From Nocardioides sp. J54 (GTDB taxonomy: Bacteria > Actinomycetota > Actinomycetes > Propionibacteriales > Nocardioidaceae): 54,208 nt of DNA. How positions within the stretch are numbered: the stretch's first letter is position 1; each line of letters starts with the position of its first letter. Below are positions 16,473 through 23,643 of the stretch, in pieces. The notes beneath the pieces were generated by a model. That model did no database searches, was not told the DNA's origin, and saw only the letters and a program-made list of their open reading frames with translations. A program made the position numbers and the translations under genes. Where the stretch lies: assembly GCF_000519005.1 (NCBI RefSeq), contig NZ_JAER01000009.1, positions 91,601 to 145,808 on the forward strand, written 5' to 3'.

Positions 16473-18196
16473 GGGTCCAGCCTAGGGAGCGTGGTGCGCA
16501 CGGTCAGCCCGACGTGCCGGGCTGCGCCCTGCACCGGGCAGGTCCACTCGCCCACGACGTCGACCAGGCGCACGCCGGGGGACTCCAGCCAGCGGAGGAT
16601 CCGCTCGGTCTCCTCGGCGGTCGCAGCCGGTGTCGGCCCGACCTGGGGAAGCACGGTCTCGGCGGTCTGGCGCAGCGCCTCGACCCAGGCCAGCGCGTCG
16701 GCACCGGGCGGGATGGTGCCGGCGGCGGCGAGCCGGCCGTGGCGCACGACGTGGACCGCCCAGCGGCCGTCCTCCTCGCGGCGCGCGGCGACCACCTCGG
16801 GGCAGCCGGTGAGCGCCCGGAGCCGCTGGTTGCGCGCGGCGCCGCGGATGAAGTCGGCGAGCCGGTCGCGGTGCCGGGCTGCCTCCTCGAAGCGCTCCTC
16901 CTCGGCGAGGGCGGTCATCCGTGCCTGCACGAGGTCGACGACGTCGTCGGGGCGACGCAGGAGGGTGTCCTGCAGCTGGCGGACGACGGCGGCGTAGGAC
17001 TGCTCGTCGACGCTGCCGTCGCACGGGGACAGGCAGCGGTGCATCTCGGCCAGCACGCAGGGCGAGCGGGACGGACGGCGGGCGAGCCGGTCGTTGCACT
17101 GGCGGATCGGGAAGACCTCGTGCAGCGCCTGCAGCGAGCTCTCCGCGCTGGCGCGCGAGGAGAACGGGCCGACATAGTCGGCGTCGTCGTCGAGGACCCT
17201 CTTGACCAGCGACAGCCGGGGCCACGGCTCGCGGGTCAGCTTGAGCCAGGTGACCTTCTCGGGGTGTCGCGAGCGCCGGTTGTAGGGCGGCTTGTGCTCC
17301 GCGATCAGGCGCAGCTCCCGCACCTGCGCCTCCAGCGGGGTGGCGCACTCGATCCCGGTCACCGACGCGGCGAGCTGGACCATCTGGCCCATCCGGCTGC
17401 GCTTCTCGGAGGCGGTGAAGTAGGAGCGCACGCGGCGGCGCAGGTCGCGCGAGGTGCCGACGTAGAGCACGCGCTCCCGCTCGTCACGGAAGAGGTAGAC
17501 CCCCGGCGCGTGGGGGAGGGCGTCGGCCAGGTGGCGCTTGCGCCGCGAGGCGGTGGCGACGCGTGCGGAGTAGCCCTGCAGCTCCTCGAGGGTGTGCACG
17601 CCCAGCCCGCCGAGGCGCTCCATCAGGCCGTGCAGCACGTCGACGGTGGCCCGGGCGTCCTCGAGCGCGCGGTGGTTGGGCGTGGTGGAGGCGCGGAAGA
17701 CCCGCGCGAGCGAGGAGAGCTTGTGGTTGGGCGCCTCGTCGCGGGTCACCACGTGCCGGGCGAGCTTGACCGTGTCGAGCACCTCGAAGTCGGGCCAGGC
17801 CAGGTCCATCTCGCGGGCGAAGTGGCGCAGGAAGCCGACATCGAAGCGGGCGTTGTGGGCGACGAGCACGCTGCCGGCGGCGAACTCCAGGAAGGCGGGC
17901 AGGGCCGAGCGGATCGACGGCGCGTCGGCGACCATGCGGTTGGTGATCCCGGTCAGCACGGCGATGAAGGCGGGGATCGAGGTGTGCGGGTTGACCAGCG
18001 TCTGGAACTCGCCGAGCACCTCGCCGCCGCGGACCTTCACCGCACCGATCTCGGTGATCATGTCGCCGTCGGCGAACGAGCCGCCGGTCGTCTCCAGGTC
18101 CACCACGCAGAACGTGACGTCGTGCAGCGGGCGGCCGAGCTCCTCGAACGAGCGTTGTTCCTCCCACCGGTGCGCTGCGGTGGCGGTCGAGGTCAT
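16469..18196 (-). CDS. DEDD exonuclease with GIY-YIG and UvrC-like domains
   Basis: A 575-aa DNA repair nuclease fusion. Residues 20-200 form a DnaQ/DEDDh 3'-5' exonuclease: DLETTG (Asp33, Glu35), VAHNARFDVGFL, and NHRALEDARAT (His175, Asp180). Residues 225-310 form a GIY-YIG endonuclease (PGVYLFRDERERVLYVGTS), followed by a UvrC/Cho-like region with KPPYNRRSRHPE and CLSPCDG, and a UVR-type segment (RFEEAARHRDRLADF). The start ATG 18196 is the one that keeps the exonuclease N-terminus; the longer upstream frame has no family sequence. Actinobacteria carry this fusion next to trpD. It is divergent from the small Cys protein. Confidence 0.88.
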   Translation of the reverse strand: MTSTATAAHRWEEQRSFEELGRPLHDVTFCVVDLETTGGSFADGDMITEIGAVKVRGGEVLGEFQTLVNPHTSIPAFIAVLTGITNRMVADAPSIRSALPAFLEFAAGSVLVAHNARFDVGFLRHFAREMDLAWPDFEVLDTVKLARHVVTRDEAPNHKLSSLARVFRASTTPNHRALEDARATVDVLHGLMERLGGLGVHTLEELQGYSARVATASRRKRHLADALPHAPGVYLFRDERERVLYVGTSRDLRRRVRSYFTASEKRSRMGQMVQLAASVTGIECATPLEAQVRELRLIAEHKPPYNRRSRHPEKVTWLKLTREPWPRLSLVKRVLDDDADYVGPFSSRASAESSLQALHEVFPIRQCNDRLARRPSRSPCVLAEMHRCLSPCDGSVDEQSYAAVVRQLQDTLLRRPDDVVDLVQARMTALAEEERFEEAARHRDRLADFIRGAARNQRLRALTGCPEVVAARREEDGRWAVHVVRHGRLAAAGTIPPGADALAWVEALRQTAETVLPQVGPTPAATAEETERILRWLESPGVRLVDVVGEWTCPVQGAARHVGLTVRTTLPRLDP

Positions 18197-18283
18197 GCCC
18201 CGACGGTAGGCGGGACCGCCGACGCAATCGTGCAGGTGGTGGCTTGCGGGGGTTGTGTCGGCCCCTCCTGCCACGTTCGCCCC

Positions 18284-18490
18284 ATGACGACGAGGATCGA
18301 CTGCGACACCTGCGTGGTGCGGGGGCTGGCGTGCCACGACTGCGTGGTGACCGTGCTGCTCGGCCCCCCGCCCGAGCTGGTGATCGACGACGAGGAGCTG
18401 CGTGCGCTGGACGCGCTCGCGGAGGGCGGCCTGGTGCCACCGCTGCGGCTGGTCCGCCCGGTGTCCGCGCCCGAGGTGGAGTCCGCCTGA
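18284..18490 (+). CDS. Small protein with paired CxxC-like motifs
   Basis: A 68-aa protein with two cysteine pairs near its N-terminus (DCDTCVV and CHDCVV, Cys8/Cys11 and Cys17/Cys20), then a plain helical segment (DDEELRALDALAEGGLV). It may bind zinc. ATG 18284 begins 88 bp from the divergent exonuclease start. Short Cys-paired proteins beside this exonuclease recur in actinobacteria, as far as I recall; function unknown. Confidence 0.6.
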   Translation: MTTRIDCDTCVVRGLACHDCVVTVLLGPPPELVIDDEELRALDALAEGGLVPPLRLVRPVSAPEVESA

Positions 18491-18639
18491 CCGGAAACGC
18501 CCGGCCCGGGCCCGGACCGGGTGGGACAGGTGGGGGTGGAGTGACTGGTGATACAGGTGTGACCTGTGTCTCGCGCCACGTGTCCACAACACGCACGACG
18601 GGGTTTGGTCGCGCCGTGGCCCGCGATTAGGCTGCTCGC

Positions 18640-18850
18640 TCAGGTGTCCGTGGAAGTGGGTCGACGATCCGCGCGGGCACCGCGCTGAGTCCGGGGCCGT
18701 CCGCGGTCCCGGAGCCGGGGACCCAACCACATCTGGGGTGAGTCCCGCGCAAGGGGCGACCAGGCCACCCACGGGCGGCCGGGGAGCAGGGAGCGCGGGT
18801 AGGGCAAGTCGTGCCCGAACCCGACAGCTCACCCGGTAGGCGTACGACAC
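18640..18850 (+). ncRNA. c-di-AMP (ydaO/yuaA-type) riboswitch
   Basis: The 380-bp gap before the NlpC/P60 gene contains the two conserved halves of the actinobacterial ydaO motif. GGGGACCCAACC followed by CTGGGGTGAGTC lies at about 18717-18746, and CCCGAACCCGACAGCTCACC with GGTAGGCG lies at about 18818-18843. A matching 5' segment (GTCCGTGGAAGTGGG) is near 18645. In Streptomyces and Mycobacterium this element controls cell-wall hydrolase genes and turns them off when c-di-AMP is high. Ends are approximate, because I folded it by eye. The rest of the gap (18491-18639) holds nothing I recognise. Confidence 0.85.
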
Positions 18851-18871
18851 CACAGAGGGGACCGCCAGCAC

Positions 18872-19867
18872 GTGCTGAACGGCCGGAAACGAACCACCGC
18901 TTCACTCGCCGCACTGGCCCTGACCGGATCGATCGCGTTCTCGGTGAGCGCCCCGACCAACCCCGCGCAGGCCGAGCCGGACATCGAGACCGTCCGCGAC
19001 CGCGTCGAGAAGCTGCTGCACCAGGCCGAGCAGGCCTCGGAGCGCTTCAACGACGCCCGCCTCGAGCTCCGCGAGCTCAACCGCGACCTCGACTCCCTCG
19101 AGGCCGACCAGACCCGCCAGGGCGACGCCCTGGACGGCGTCCGCGCCGACGTGCGCGACGCCGTCATCGAGAGCTCCCGTGACCGCGGCTTCGGTCCGGC
19201 CGGTGAGCTGATGACCTCTGACTCCCAGGGCTTCCTCGACGAGCTCGCCACGCTCTCCACCGTCGACGGCATCCAGGACTCGCTCCTGTCGGACTACGAC
19301 AACGAGCTCGAGGCCTACGCCATCCGGCTCGAGCAGACCGAGGAGCGGCGCGACGACGTCAAGTCGCTCAAGAGGACCCTGCGCAAGGAGAAGGAGAGCG
19401 CCGACGCGAAGCTCGCGAAGGCGAAGGAGCTCCTCTCGAAGCTCGAGGAGGAGGAGCGCGCCGAGATCCTGTCCCGCGGCAGCGGCCGGGTCCCAGCCGC
19501 GGGCTCCATCCCCGCCTCGGGCCGGGCCAAGGCCGCCATCGCTTACGCACTCGCGCAGGTCGGCGACGCCTACGTCTACGGTGCGGCCGGCCCCAACGCC
19601 TTCGACTGCTCCGGCCTCACGATGATGGCCTGGGCCCAGGCCGGCGTCAGCCTGCCGCACTCCTCGCGCGCCCAGATGGGCTCCGGCACGCCGGTCTCGC
19701 GCAGCGACCTGCAGCCGGGCGACCTCGTCTTCTACTACAGCCCGGTCAGCCACGTCGGGATCTACCTCGGCAACGGCATGATCGTCCACGCGGCCAACCC
19801 CGGTGCGGGCGTGAAGGTCTCCAGCGTCGACGAGATGCCCTACGCCGGAGCGGTCCGGCCTGGGTGA
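18872..19867 (+). CDS. NlpC/P60 peptidoglycan endopeptidase with coiled-coil domain
   Basis: Secreted cell-wall hydrolase of the RipA/PcsB type, 331 aa. A signal peptide (residues 1-34) ends at AQA-EPD; a long coiled coil spans about 36-200 and would hold the enzyme inactive or bind a partner such as FtsX. The C-terminal NlpC/P60 domain has the catalytic Cys246 (FDCSGLTMMAW), His294 (SHVGIYLGNG) and His306 (IVHAAN). The GTG 18872 start follows the c-di-AMP leader and a purine-rich AGAGGGGA. It overlaps the next gene by 4 bp. Similar genes occupy this place in mycobacteria (Rv2190c by memory). Confidence 0.93.
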   Translation: MLNGRKRTTASLAALALTGSIAFSVSAPTNPAQAEPDIETVRDRVEKLLHQAEQASERFNDARLELRELNRDLDSLEADQTRQGDALDGVRADVRDAVIESSRDRGFGPAGELMTSDSQGFLDELATLSTVDGIQDSLLSDYDNELEAYAIRLEQTEERRDDVKSLKRTLRKEKESADAKLAKAKELLSKLEEEERAEILSRGSGRVPAAGSIPASGRAKAAIAYALAQVGDAYVYGAAGPNAFDCSGLTMMAWAQAGVSLPHSSRAQMGSGTPVSRSDLQPGDLVFYYSPVSHVGIYLGNGMIVHAANPGAGVKVSSVDEMPYAGAVRPG

Positions 19868-21075
19868 CCCGGCGGGTCGTCACCTCCGCCCTGACGGGGG
19901 TGCTCTCCGTCGGGGCCCTGCTGGCCGGGGGCTGCTCGGGCGACGAGTACGTCGCCCCGCCGCCGGCCACCCGCAGCGACGCCGCTGACCCGACGGTCGC
20001 CACGGCGACCCTCGCCGCACTGCGCGACGCGCTCGACGACCCCGGCGCCGCTGCCGACCTCGGCGCCGACGACGAGTCCGCCGACCTGCTCGCGGCGCTG
20101 GCCCGCAACGCCACCGCGCTGCGGCTCGAGGACGTCAGCCTCGGCTACGTGACCGAGACCGGCGCGACCGACGGCGACGACGGCTGGGACGGCCTGGTGT
20201 CGGTCTCCTGGCGCGTCGACGGCTTCGACCGCGCCGCGGCGCGCACCGAGGTCGCGGTGTCCTTCGACGACGGGGGGCGCACGATCGCCGGCGTGGCCGC
20301 GGCCGAGCGGCGGCTGCCGCTGTGGCTGACCGGGCCCCTCGTCGTACGGCGCGTGCCGGGGGCGCTGGTCATGGCGGCGGGCGAGCCGGAGGTCGCGGAC
20401 CGCTACGCCGAGCGCGCAGCCCGTGCCGTCGCCGCCACCCGGCCGCTGCTCGGCCGCGGTGACGGCCTTGTCGTCGAGGTGCCGGAGGACGGCGAGCAGC
20501 TGCACCGCGTGCTCGGTGCCGACCGGGGCGCCTACGACTCCATCGCCGCGGTGACCGCGCCGGTCGACGGCACCACGGCTCCGCGGAGCCCGGTCCACGT
20601 GTTCGTCAACCGCGCCGTCCTCGACGGCCTCGACCGGGTCGCCGCGCAGGTCGTGATGACGCACGAGGCCGTGCACGCGGTGACCGGGGCGGTCGGGGCG
20701 AGGAACGCGCCGCTGTGGCTCGTCGAGGGCTTCGCCGACCACGTCGCCCTGCGCGACGTCGACCTGCCGGAGTCCCGCACCGCCGCGCAGGTGATCCGCC
20801 AGGTCAAGCGCGACGGGCTGCCCGACCGGCTGCCCGCCGACAGCGACTTCTCCCCGGGCGCCGGGCACCTGGGCACCCTCTACGAGGGCGCGTGGCAGGT
20901 CGCCGAGACCCTGGCCGACCGCGGCGGGGACGACGCGCTGGCGACGCTCTACCGCGAGGTGCTCGACGGTGCCGGGACGGCGGACGCGCTGCGCCGGGGC
21001 TTCGGGTGGTCGGAGGACGACCTGCTGGCTGCGTGGCGTTCCCGCCTGGCGGCGCTGGCCGGCGTGCCAGAGTAG
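19864..21075 (+). CDS. Putative gluzincin-like lipoprotein
   Basis: A 403-aa lipoprotein: signal peptide and lipobox (LLAGGCSG, Cys24), then a beta-rich N-terminal domain to about residue 190. The C-terminal part has an HExxH zinc motif, HEAVH (267-271), followed by WLVEGFADH (Glu288), the spacing of gluzincin-type metallopeptidases such as those with PMT/DUF4157-like folds. It is therefore probably an extracytoplasmic zinc peptidase, but substrate and family name are uncertain. It is translationally coupled to the NlpC/P60 gene by a GTGA overlap, which suggests a joint cell-surface role. Confidence 0.75.
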   Translation: MTRRVVTSALTGVLSVGALLAGGCSGDEYVAPPPATRSDAADPTVATATLAALRDALDDPGAAADLGADDESADLLAALARNATALRLEDVSLGYVTETGATDGDDGWDGLVSVSWRVDGFDRAAARTEVAVSFDDGGRTIAGVAAAERRLPLWLTGPLVVRRVPGALVMAAGEPEVADRYAERAARAVAATRPLLGRGDGLVVEVPEDGEQLHRVLGADRGAYDSIAAVTAPVDGTTAPRSPVHVFVNRAVLDGLDRVAAQVVMTHEAVHAVTGAVGARNAPLWLVEGFADHVALRDVDLPESRTAAQVIRQVKRDGLPDRLPADSDFSPGAGHLGTLYEGAWQVAETLADRGGDDALATLYREVLDGAGTADALRRGFGWSEDDLLAAWRSRLAALAGVPE

Positions 21076-21079
21076 GGCC

Positions 21080-22333
21080 GTGGAGGAGGCACGGGCGACG
21101 CGACGGGTCGCGCTCGGCACCGTCCTGCTCGGCGTGGCGGCCTTCGTGCTGCTCGCCGCCACCCGGGTGCCGTGGGAGCCGGTGCCGGGCGGCATGCCGC
21201 CCCCGGCCGACGCGGACTCGGTGTTCACCTTCTCCGAGATCGAGCGCGGGGAGCACTACGCGCGCTGGGCGCGCACGTGGAGCTGGTCCTCGCTGGCGGT
21301 CTCGCTCGCCGTCGCCTGCTGGCTCGGCTTCGGCCGCCGCGGCCGGGAGTGGGCCGAGCGGGTGCCCGGCTGGTGGTGGGTCCGCATCGTGCTGGTCGTC
21401 GCCGGACTGGCCGTGGTCGGCCGGGTGGCCACGCTGCCGTTCTCGGTCGCGCTGCGCCGGCTCGCCCTCGACGAGGGCCTCGCGACGGGCACCTGGGCCG
21501 CGTGGTCGGCCGACGTGGCGAAGAGCGTGGGCGTCTCGGTCGTGCTCACGTCCCTGGCGGTGGTCGCGCTGGTCGGCTGCGTGCGGTTGCTGCCGCGGGC
21601 CTGGCCGGCGGTCGCGGGCGTCGTGGCCGCCGGGCTGGTGGTGCTCGGCTCGTTCGTCTACCCGCTGCTGGTCGAGCCGGTCTTCAACCGCTTCGAGTCG
21701 CTGGCCGACGGGCCGCTGCGCACCGAGGTGCTGGCGCTGGCCGAGCGCCAGGGCGTCGAGGTGGACGACGTGCTGGTGGCCGACGCCTCACGTCGTACGA
21801 CGACGCTGAACGCCTGGGTGTCCGGCTTCGGCCACACCCGGCGGGTCGTGCTCTACGACAACCTGGTCGACGGCACCCCGCGCGACGAGGTGCTCTCGGT
21901 CGTCGCCCACGAGCTGGCCCACGCCGAGCACGGCGACGTGGTGACCGGCACGGCCCTCGGGGCGGCCGGGGCGCTGGTGGGGGTCGGCCTGCTCGGCCTG
22001 GTGCTCACCGGGGGAGTGCAGCGCCGCGACCTGCGCAGCGCGGGGGCGGTGCCCCTCCTGCTGGCCGTGGTGGCGCTGGCCGGGCTGGTGACGTCCCCGG
22101 TCCAGAACGGGATCAGCCGGGCCCTGGAGACCCGGGCGGACCAGACGGCGCTGGAGCAGACGGACGACCCCGAGTCGTTCGTCGCGCTCCAGCGCCGTCT
22201 GGCCCTGCGTGCCCACGCCGACCCCACTCCTCCGACGTGGTCACACTTCTGGTTCGGCTCGCACCCGACCGTGCTCGAACGGGTCGGGCTGGCCCGGGCC
22301 TACCCGGGGAAGTCGAAGTCGAAGAGGTCCTGA
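21080..22333 (+). CDS. M48 family membrane metallopeptidase (Ste24-like)
   Basis: A 417-aa membrane protease related to CAAX prenyl protease 1/HtpX. About six membrane segments flank a zinc motif HELAH (277-281) inside SVVAHELAHAEHGD. The third ligand is expected in RALETRADQTALE, and the C-terminal SHFWFGSHPTVLERVGLA resembles the family's substrate-binding tail. GTG 21080 lies 4 bp after the previous stop and begins with a short arm before the first membrane segment. It forms a unit with the NlpC/P60 and lipoprotein genes. Its final 34 bp overlap the convergent pilin gene. Confidence 0.9.
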   Translation: MEEARATRRVALGTVLLGVAAFVLLAATRVPWEPVPGGMPPPADADSVFTFSEIERGEHYARWARTWSWSSLAVSLAVACWLGFGRRGREWAERVPGWWWVRIVLVVAGLAVVGRVATLPFSVALRRLALDEGLATGTWAAWSADVAKSVGVSVVLTSLAVVALVGCVRLLPRAWPAVAGVVAAGLVVLGSFVYPLLVEPVFNRFESLADGPLRTEVLALAERQGVEVDDVLVADASRRTTTLNAWVSGFGHTRRVVLYDNLVDGTPRDEVLSVVAHELAHAEHGDVVTGTALGAAGALVGVGLLGLVLTGGVQRRDLRSAGAVPLLLAVVALAGLVTSPVQNGISRALETRADQTALEQTDDPESFVALQRRLALRAHADPTPPTWSHFWFGSHPTVLERVGLARAYPGKSKSKRS

Positions 22334-22467
22334 ACGACGCCACCGAAGATGGCCACTGCTCCCACGATGACCGCGGCGATCAGGGCGATCAGCAGCGCGT
22401 ACTCGACCGAGGTCGCACCGCGCTCGTCCAGCAGGGCCACCTGCCCCACGTCCGTCCCGGGCTGCAT
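22300..22467 (-). CDS. Flp/Fap-type pilin, second copy (55 aa)
   Basis: A short reading frame from ATG 22467 to TAG at 22302-22300. It has the class III prepilin signature ERG-ATSVEYALLIALIAAVI: cleavage after Gly, Glu at +5, Tyr at +6, then a hydrophobic helix. It ends in VVQDLFDFDFPG. It is a paralogue of the 71-aa pilin 102 bp upstream. The two are separated by a strong hairpin, so it may be made at a lower level. The gene overlaps the convergent M48 protease by 34 bp. Confidence 0.85.
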   Translation of the reverse strand: MQPGTDVGQVALLDERGATSVEYALLIALIAAVIVGAVAIFGGVVQDLFDFDFPG

Positions 22468-22506
22468 CTCGTCGGTTCCCTCTCTGGCTCTGCTCTTCCG
22501 GACAGT

Positions 22507-22543
22507 CGAACGGCCGGGTTGTCAGGGACAACCCGGCCGTTCG
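22507..22543. terminator. Strong hairpin between the two pilin genes
   Basis: Perfect 17-bp arms CGAACGGCCGGGTTGTC and GACAACCCGGCCGTTCG with a 3-nt loop (AGG). It starts 26 bp beyond the stop of the 71-aa pilin and lies before the 55-aa pilin. It could end the main pilin transcript or lower expression of the second one. Confidence 0.8.
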
Positions 22544-22568
22544 GTTCACGCGAGGTGGGTGCGAGCGA

Positions 22569-22784
22569 TCACTCGCCGCCGGCGCCACCGTCGCCGCCGG
22601 CGCCACCGACCTCGTCGCCGACGTTGTCGAAGACGCCGGTCAGGTTGTCGCCCAGGGTGCGGACCGCGATGATGATCGCGACGGCGATGAGGGCGACGAG
22701 CAGGCCGTACTCGACGGCCGTGGCGCCGCGCTCCTCCATCTTCGCGAGCCGGGCGTTGAGCAGGATCTGCAGGTACTGGACCAT
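22569..22784 (-). CDS. flp: Flp/Fap-type pilin (71 aa)
   Basis: Major pilin candidate of the Tad system, 71 aa from ATG 22784, which has AAGGAG 7 nt upstream. The prepilin motif MEERG-ATAVEYGLLVALIAVAIIIAV is complete: cleavage after Gly, Glu +5, Tyr +6. The mature part ends in a glycine/aspartate-rich tail (VGGAGGDGGAGGE), unusual for Flp pilins and possibly surface-exposed. The longer ATG at 22802 would start inside its own ribosome binding site. It has its own 191-bp promoter region downstream of the response regulator gene. Confidence 0.9.
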   Translation of the reverse strand: MVQYLQILLNARLAKMEERGATAVEYGLLVALIAVAIIIAVRTLGDNLTGVFDNVGDEVGGAGGDGGAGGE

Positions 22785-22895
22785 CGGGGTCTCCTTGTGC
22801 ACTGGTTCTAGCTGTGTCCCCGGGGAGTGCTTCCCCGACAGTCAGAACTCTGCCGGAATCGGCGTCCTGACGGATCGGGAGTTCGTCTCTTCGGT

Positions 22896-22915
22896 GGTAG
22901 TCAGTTCGGACTACC
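22896..22915. promoter_or_regulatory. Inverted repeat upstream of the flp pilin
   Basis: GGTAGTC-AGTTCG-GACTACC, perfect 7+6+7 arms, lies 112-131 bp before the flp start. It could be a response-regulator operator or a weak terminator after the regulator gene. A GTAGTCC half-site also occurs in the cpaB promoter region (31705-31711, opposite strand), which favours an operator. Confidence 0.45.
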
Positions 22916-22975
22916 CGCGACCCGTGATCGGGGTCACGGCCGGACGCGGTCCCGCCGGTCCCGCAGTCGCTGTGG

Positions 22976-23641
22976 TCAGCGGGCGGACGGCGCGACCGTC
23001 GACAGCAGCCCGATCCGCATCGCGGTCACCAGCGCCTGGGCACGGTTGGCCGCCCCGAGCTTCTGGTAGATCCGGGCGATGTGCGACTTCGTGGTCGACT
23101 CCGAGAGGTAGAGCTTCTGCCCGATCGCCGCGGCGTTGAGCCCCTCCGCGAGGAGCAGGAGGACGTCGTGCTCGCGCTCGGTGAGGGCGGTCGACTCGGC
23201 GGACTGGCGGCGCATCATGGCACCCACCAGCCCGGCGCACACGAAGGCCTTGGGGGAGACGGCCGCGTGGCGCGCGGCCTTGATCACCTCGGTGGACGGC
23301 GCGTCCTTGCCGACGAAGCCCGAGGCGCCGGCCTGCATGGCAGCGAAGATCTGGTCGTCGCCGGAGTGCATCGTGAGCACGATGAGGCCGACCTCGTCAC
23401 TCTCCTTGCGCAGCGTGCGCACGACGTCGAGCCCGGTGCCGTCCTGCATCTGCAGGTCGGTGACCACGACGTCGGGGCGCACCTCGTGGTAGCGCTGGAT
23501 CCCCTCGGCGACGGAACCGGCCGTGGCGACCACCTCGAGGTCGGGCTCGAGGTCGAGCACGGCGCCGAGGCCGTTGCGGATCAGCTCGTGGTCGTCGATC
23601 AGCAGGACGGTGACCTTGGCCTGGTCAGCCGGGTCGCTCAT
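22976..23641 (-). CDS. LuxR/NarL-family response regulator
   Basis: A 221-aa two-domain regulator. Receiver residues Asp16, Asp17, the phospho-acceptor Asp62 (VVVTDLQMQDG) and Lys in GFVGKDAPS are present. The GerE helix-turn-helix has TEREHDVLLLLAEGLNAAAIGQKLYLSESTTKSHIARIYQKLG. The gene starts 2 bp after the kinase gene's stop and almost certainly pairs with it. Placed between tadC and the pilins, it is a likely regulator of pilus expression; that link is inferred from position. Confidence 0.92.
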   Translation of the reverse strand: MSDPADQAKVTVLLIDDHELIRNGLGAVLDLEPDLEVVATAGSVAEGIQRYHEVRPDVVVTDLQMQDGTGLDVVRTLRKESDEVGLIVLTMHSGDDQIFAAMQAGASGFVGKDAPSTEVIKAARHAAVSPKAFVCAGLVGAMMRRQSAESTALTEREHDVLLLLAEGLNAAAIGQKLYLSESTTKSHIARIYQKLGAANRAQALVTAMRIGLLSTVAPSAR

Positions 23642-23643
23642 GG

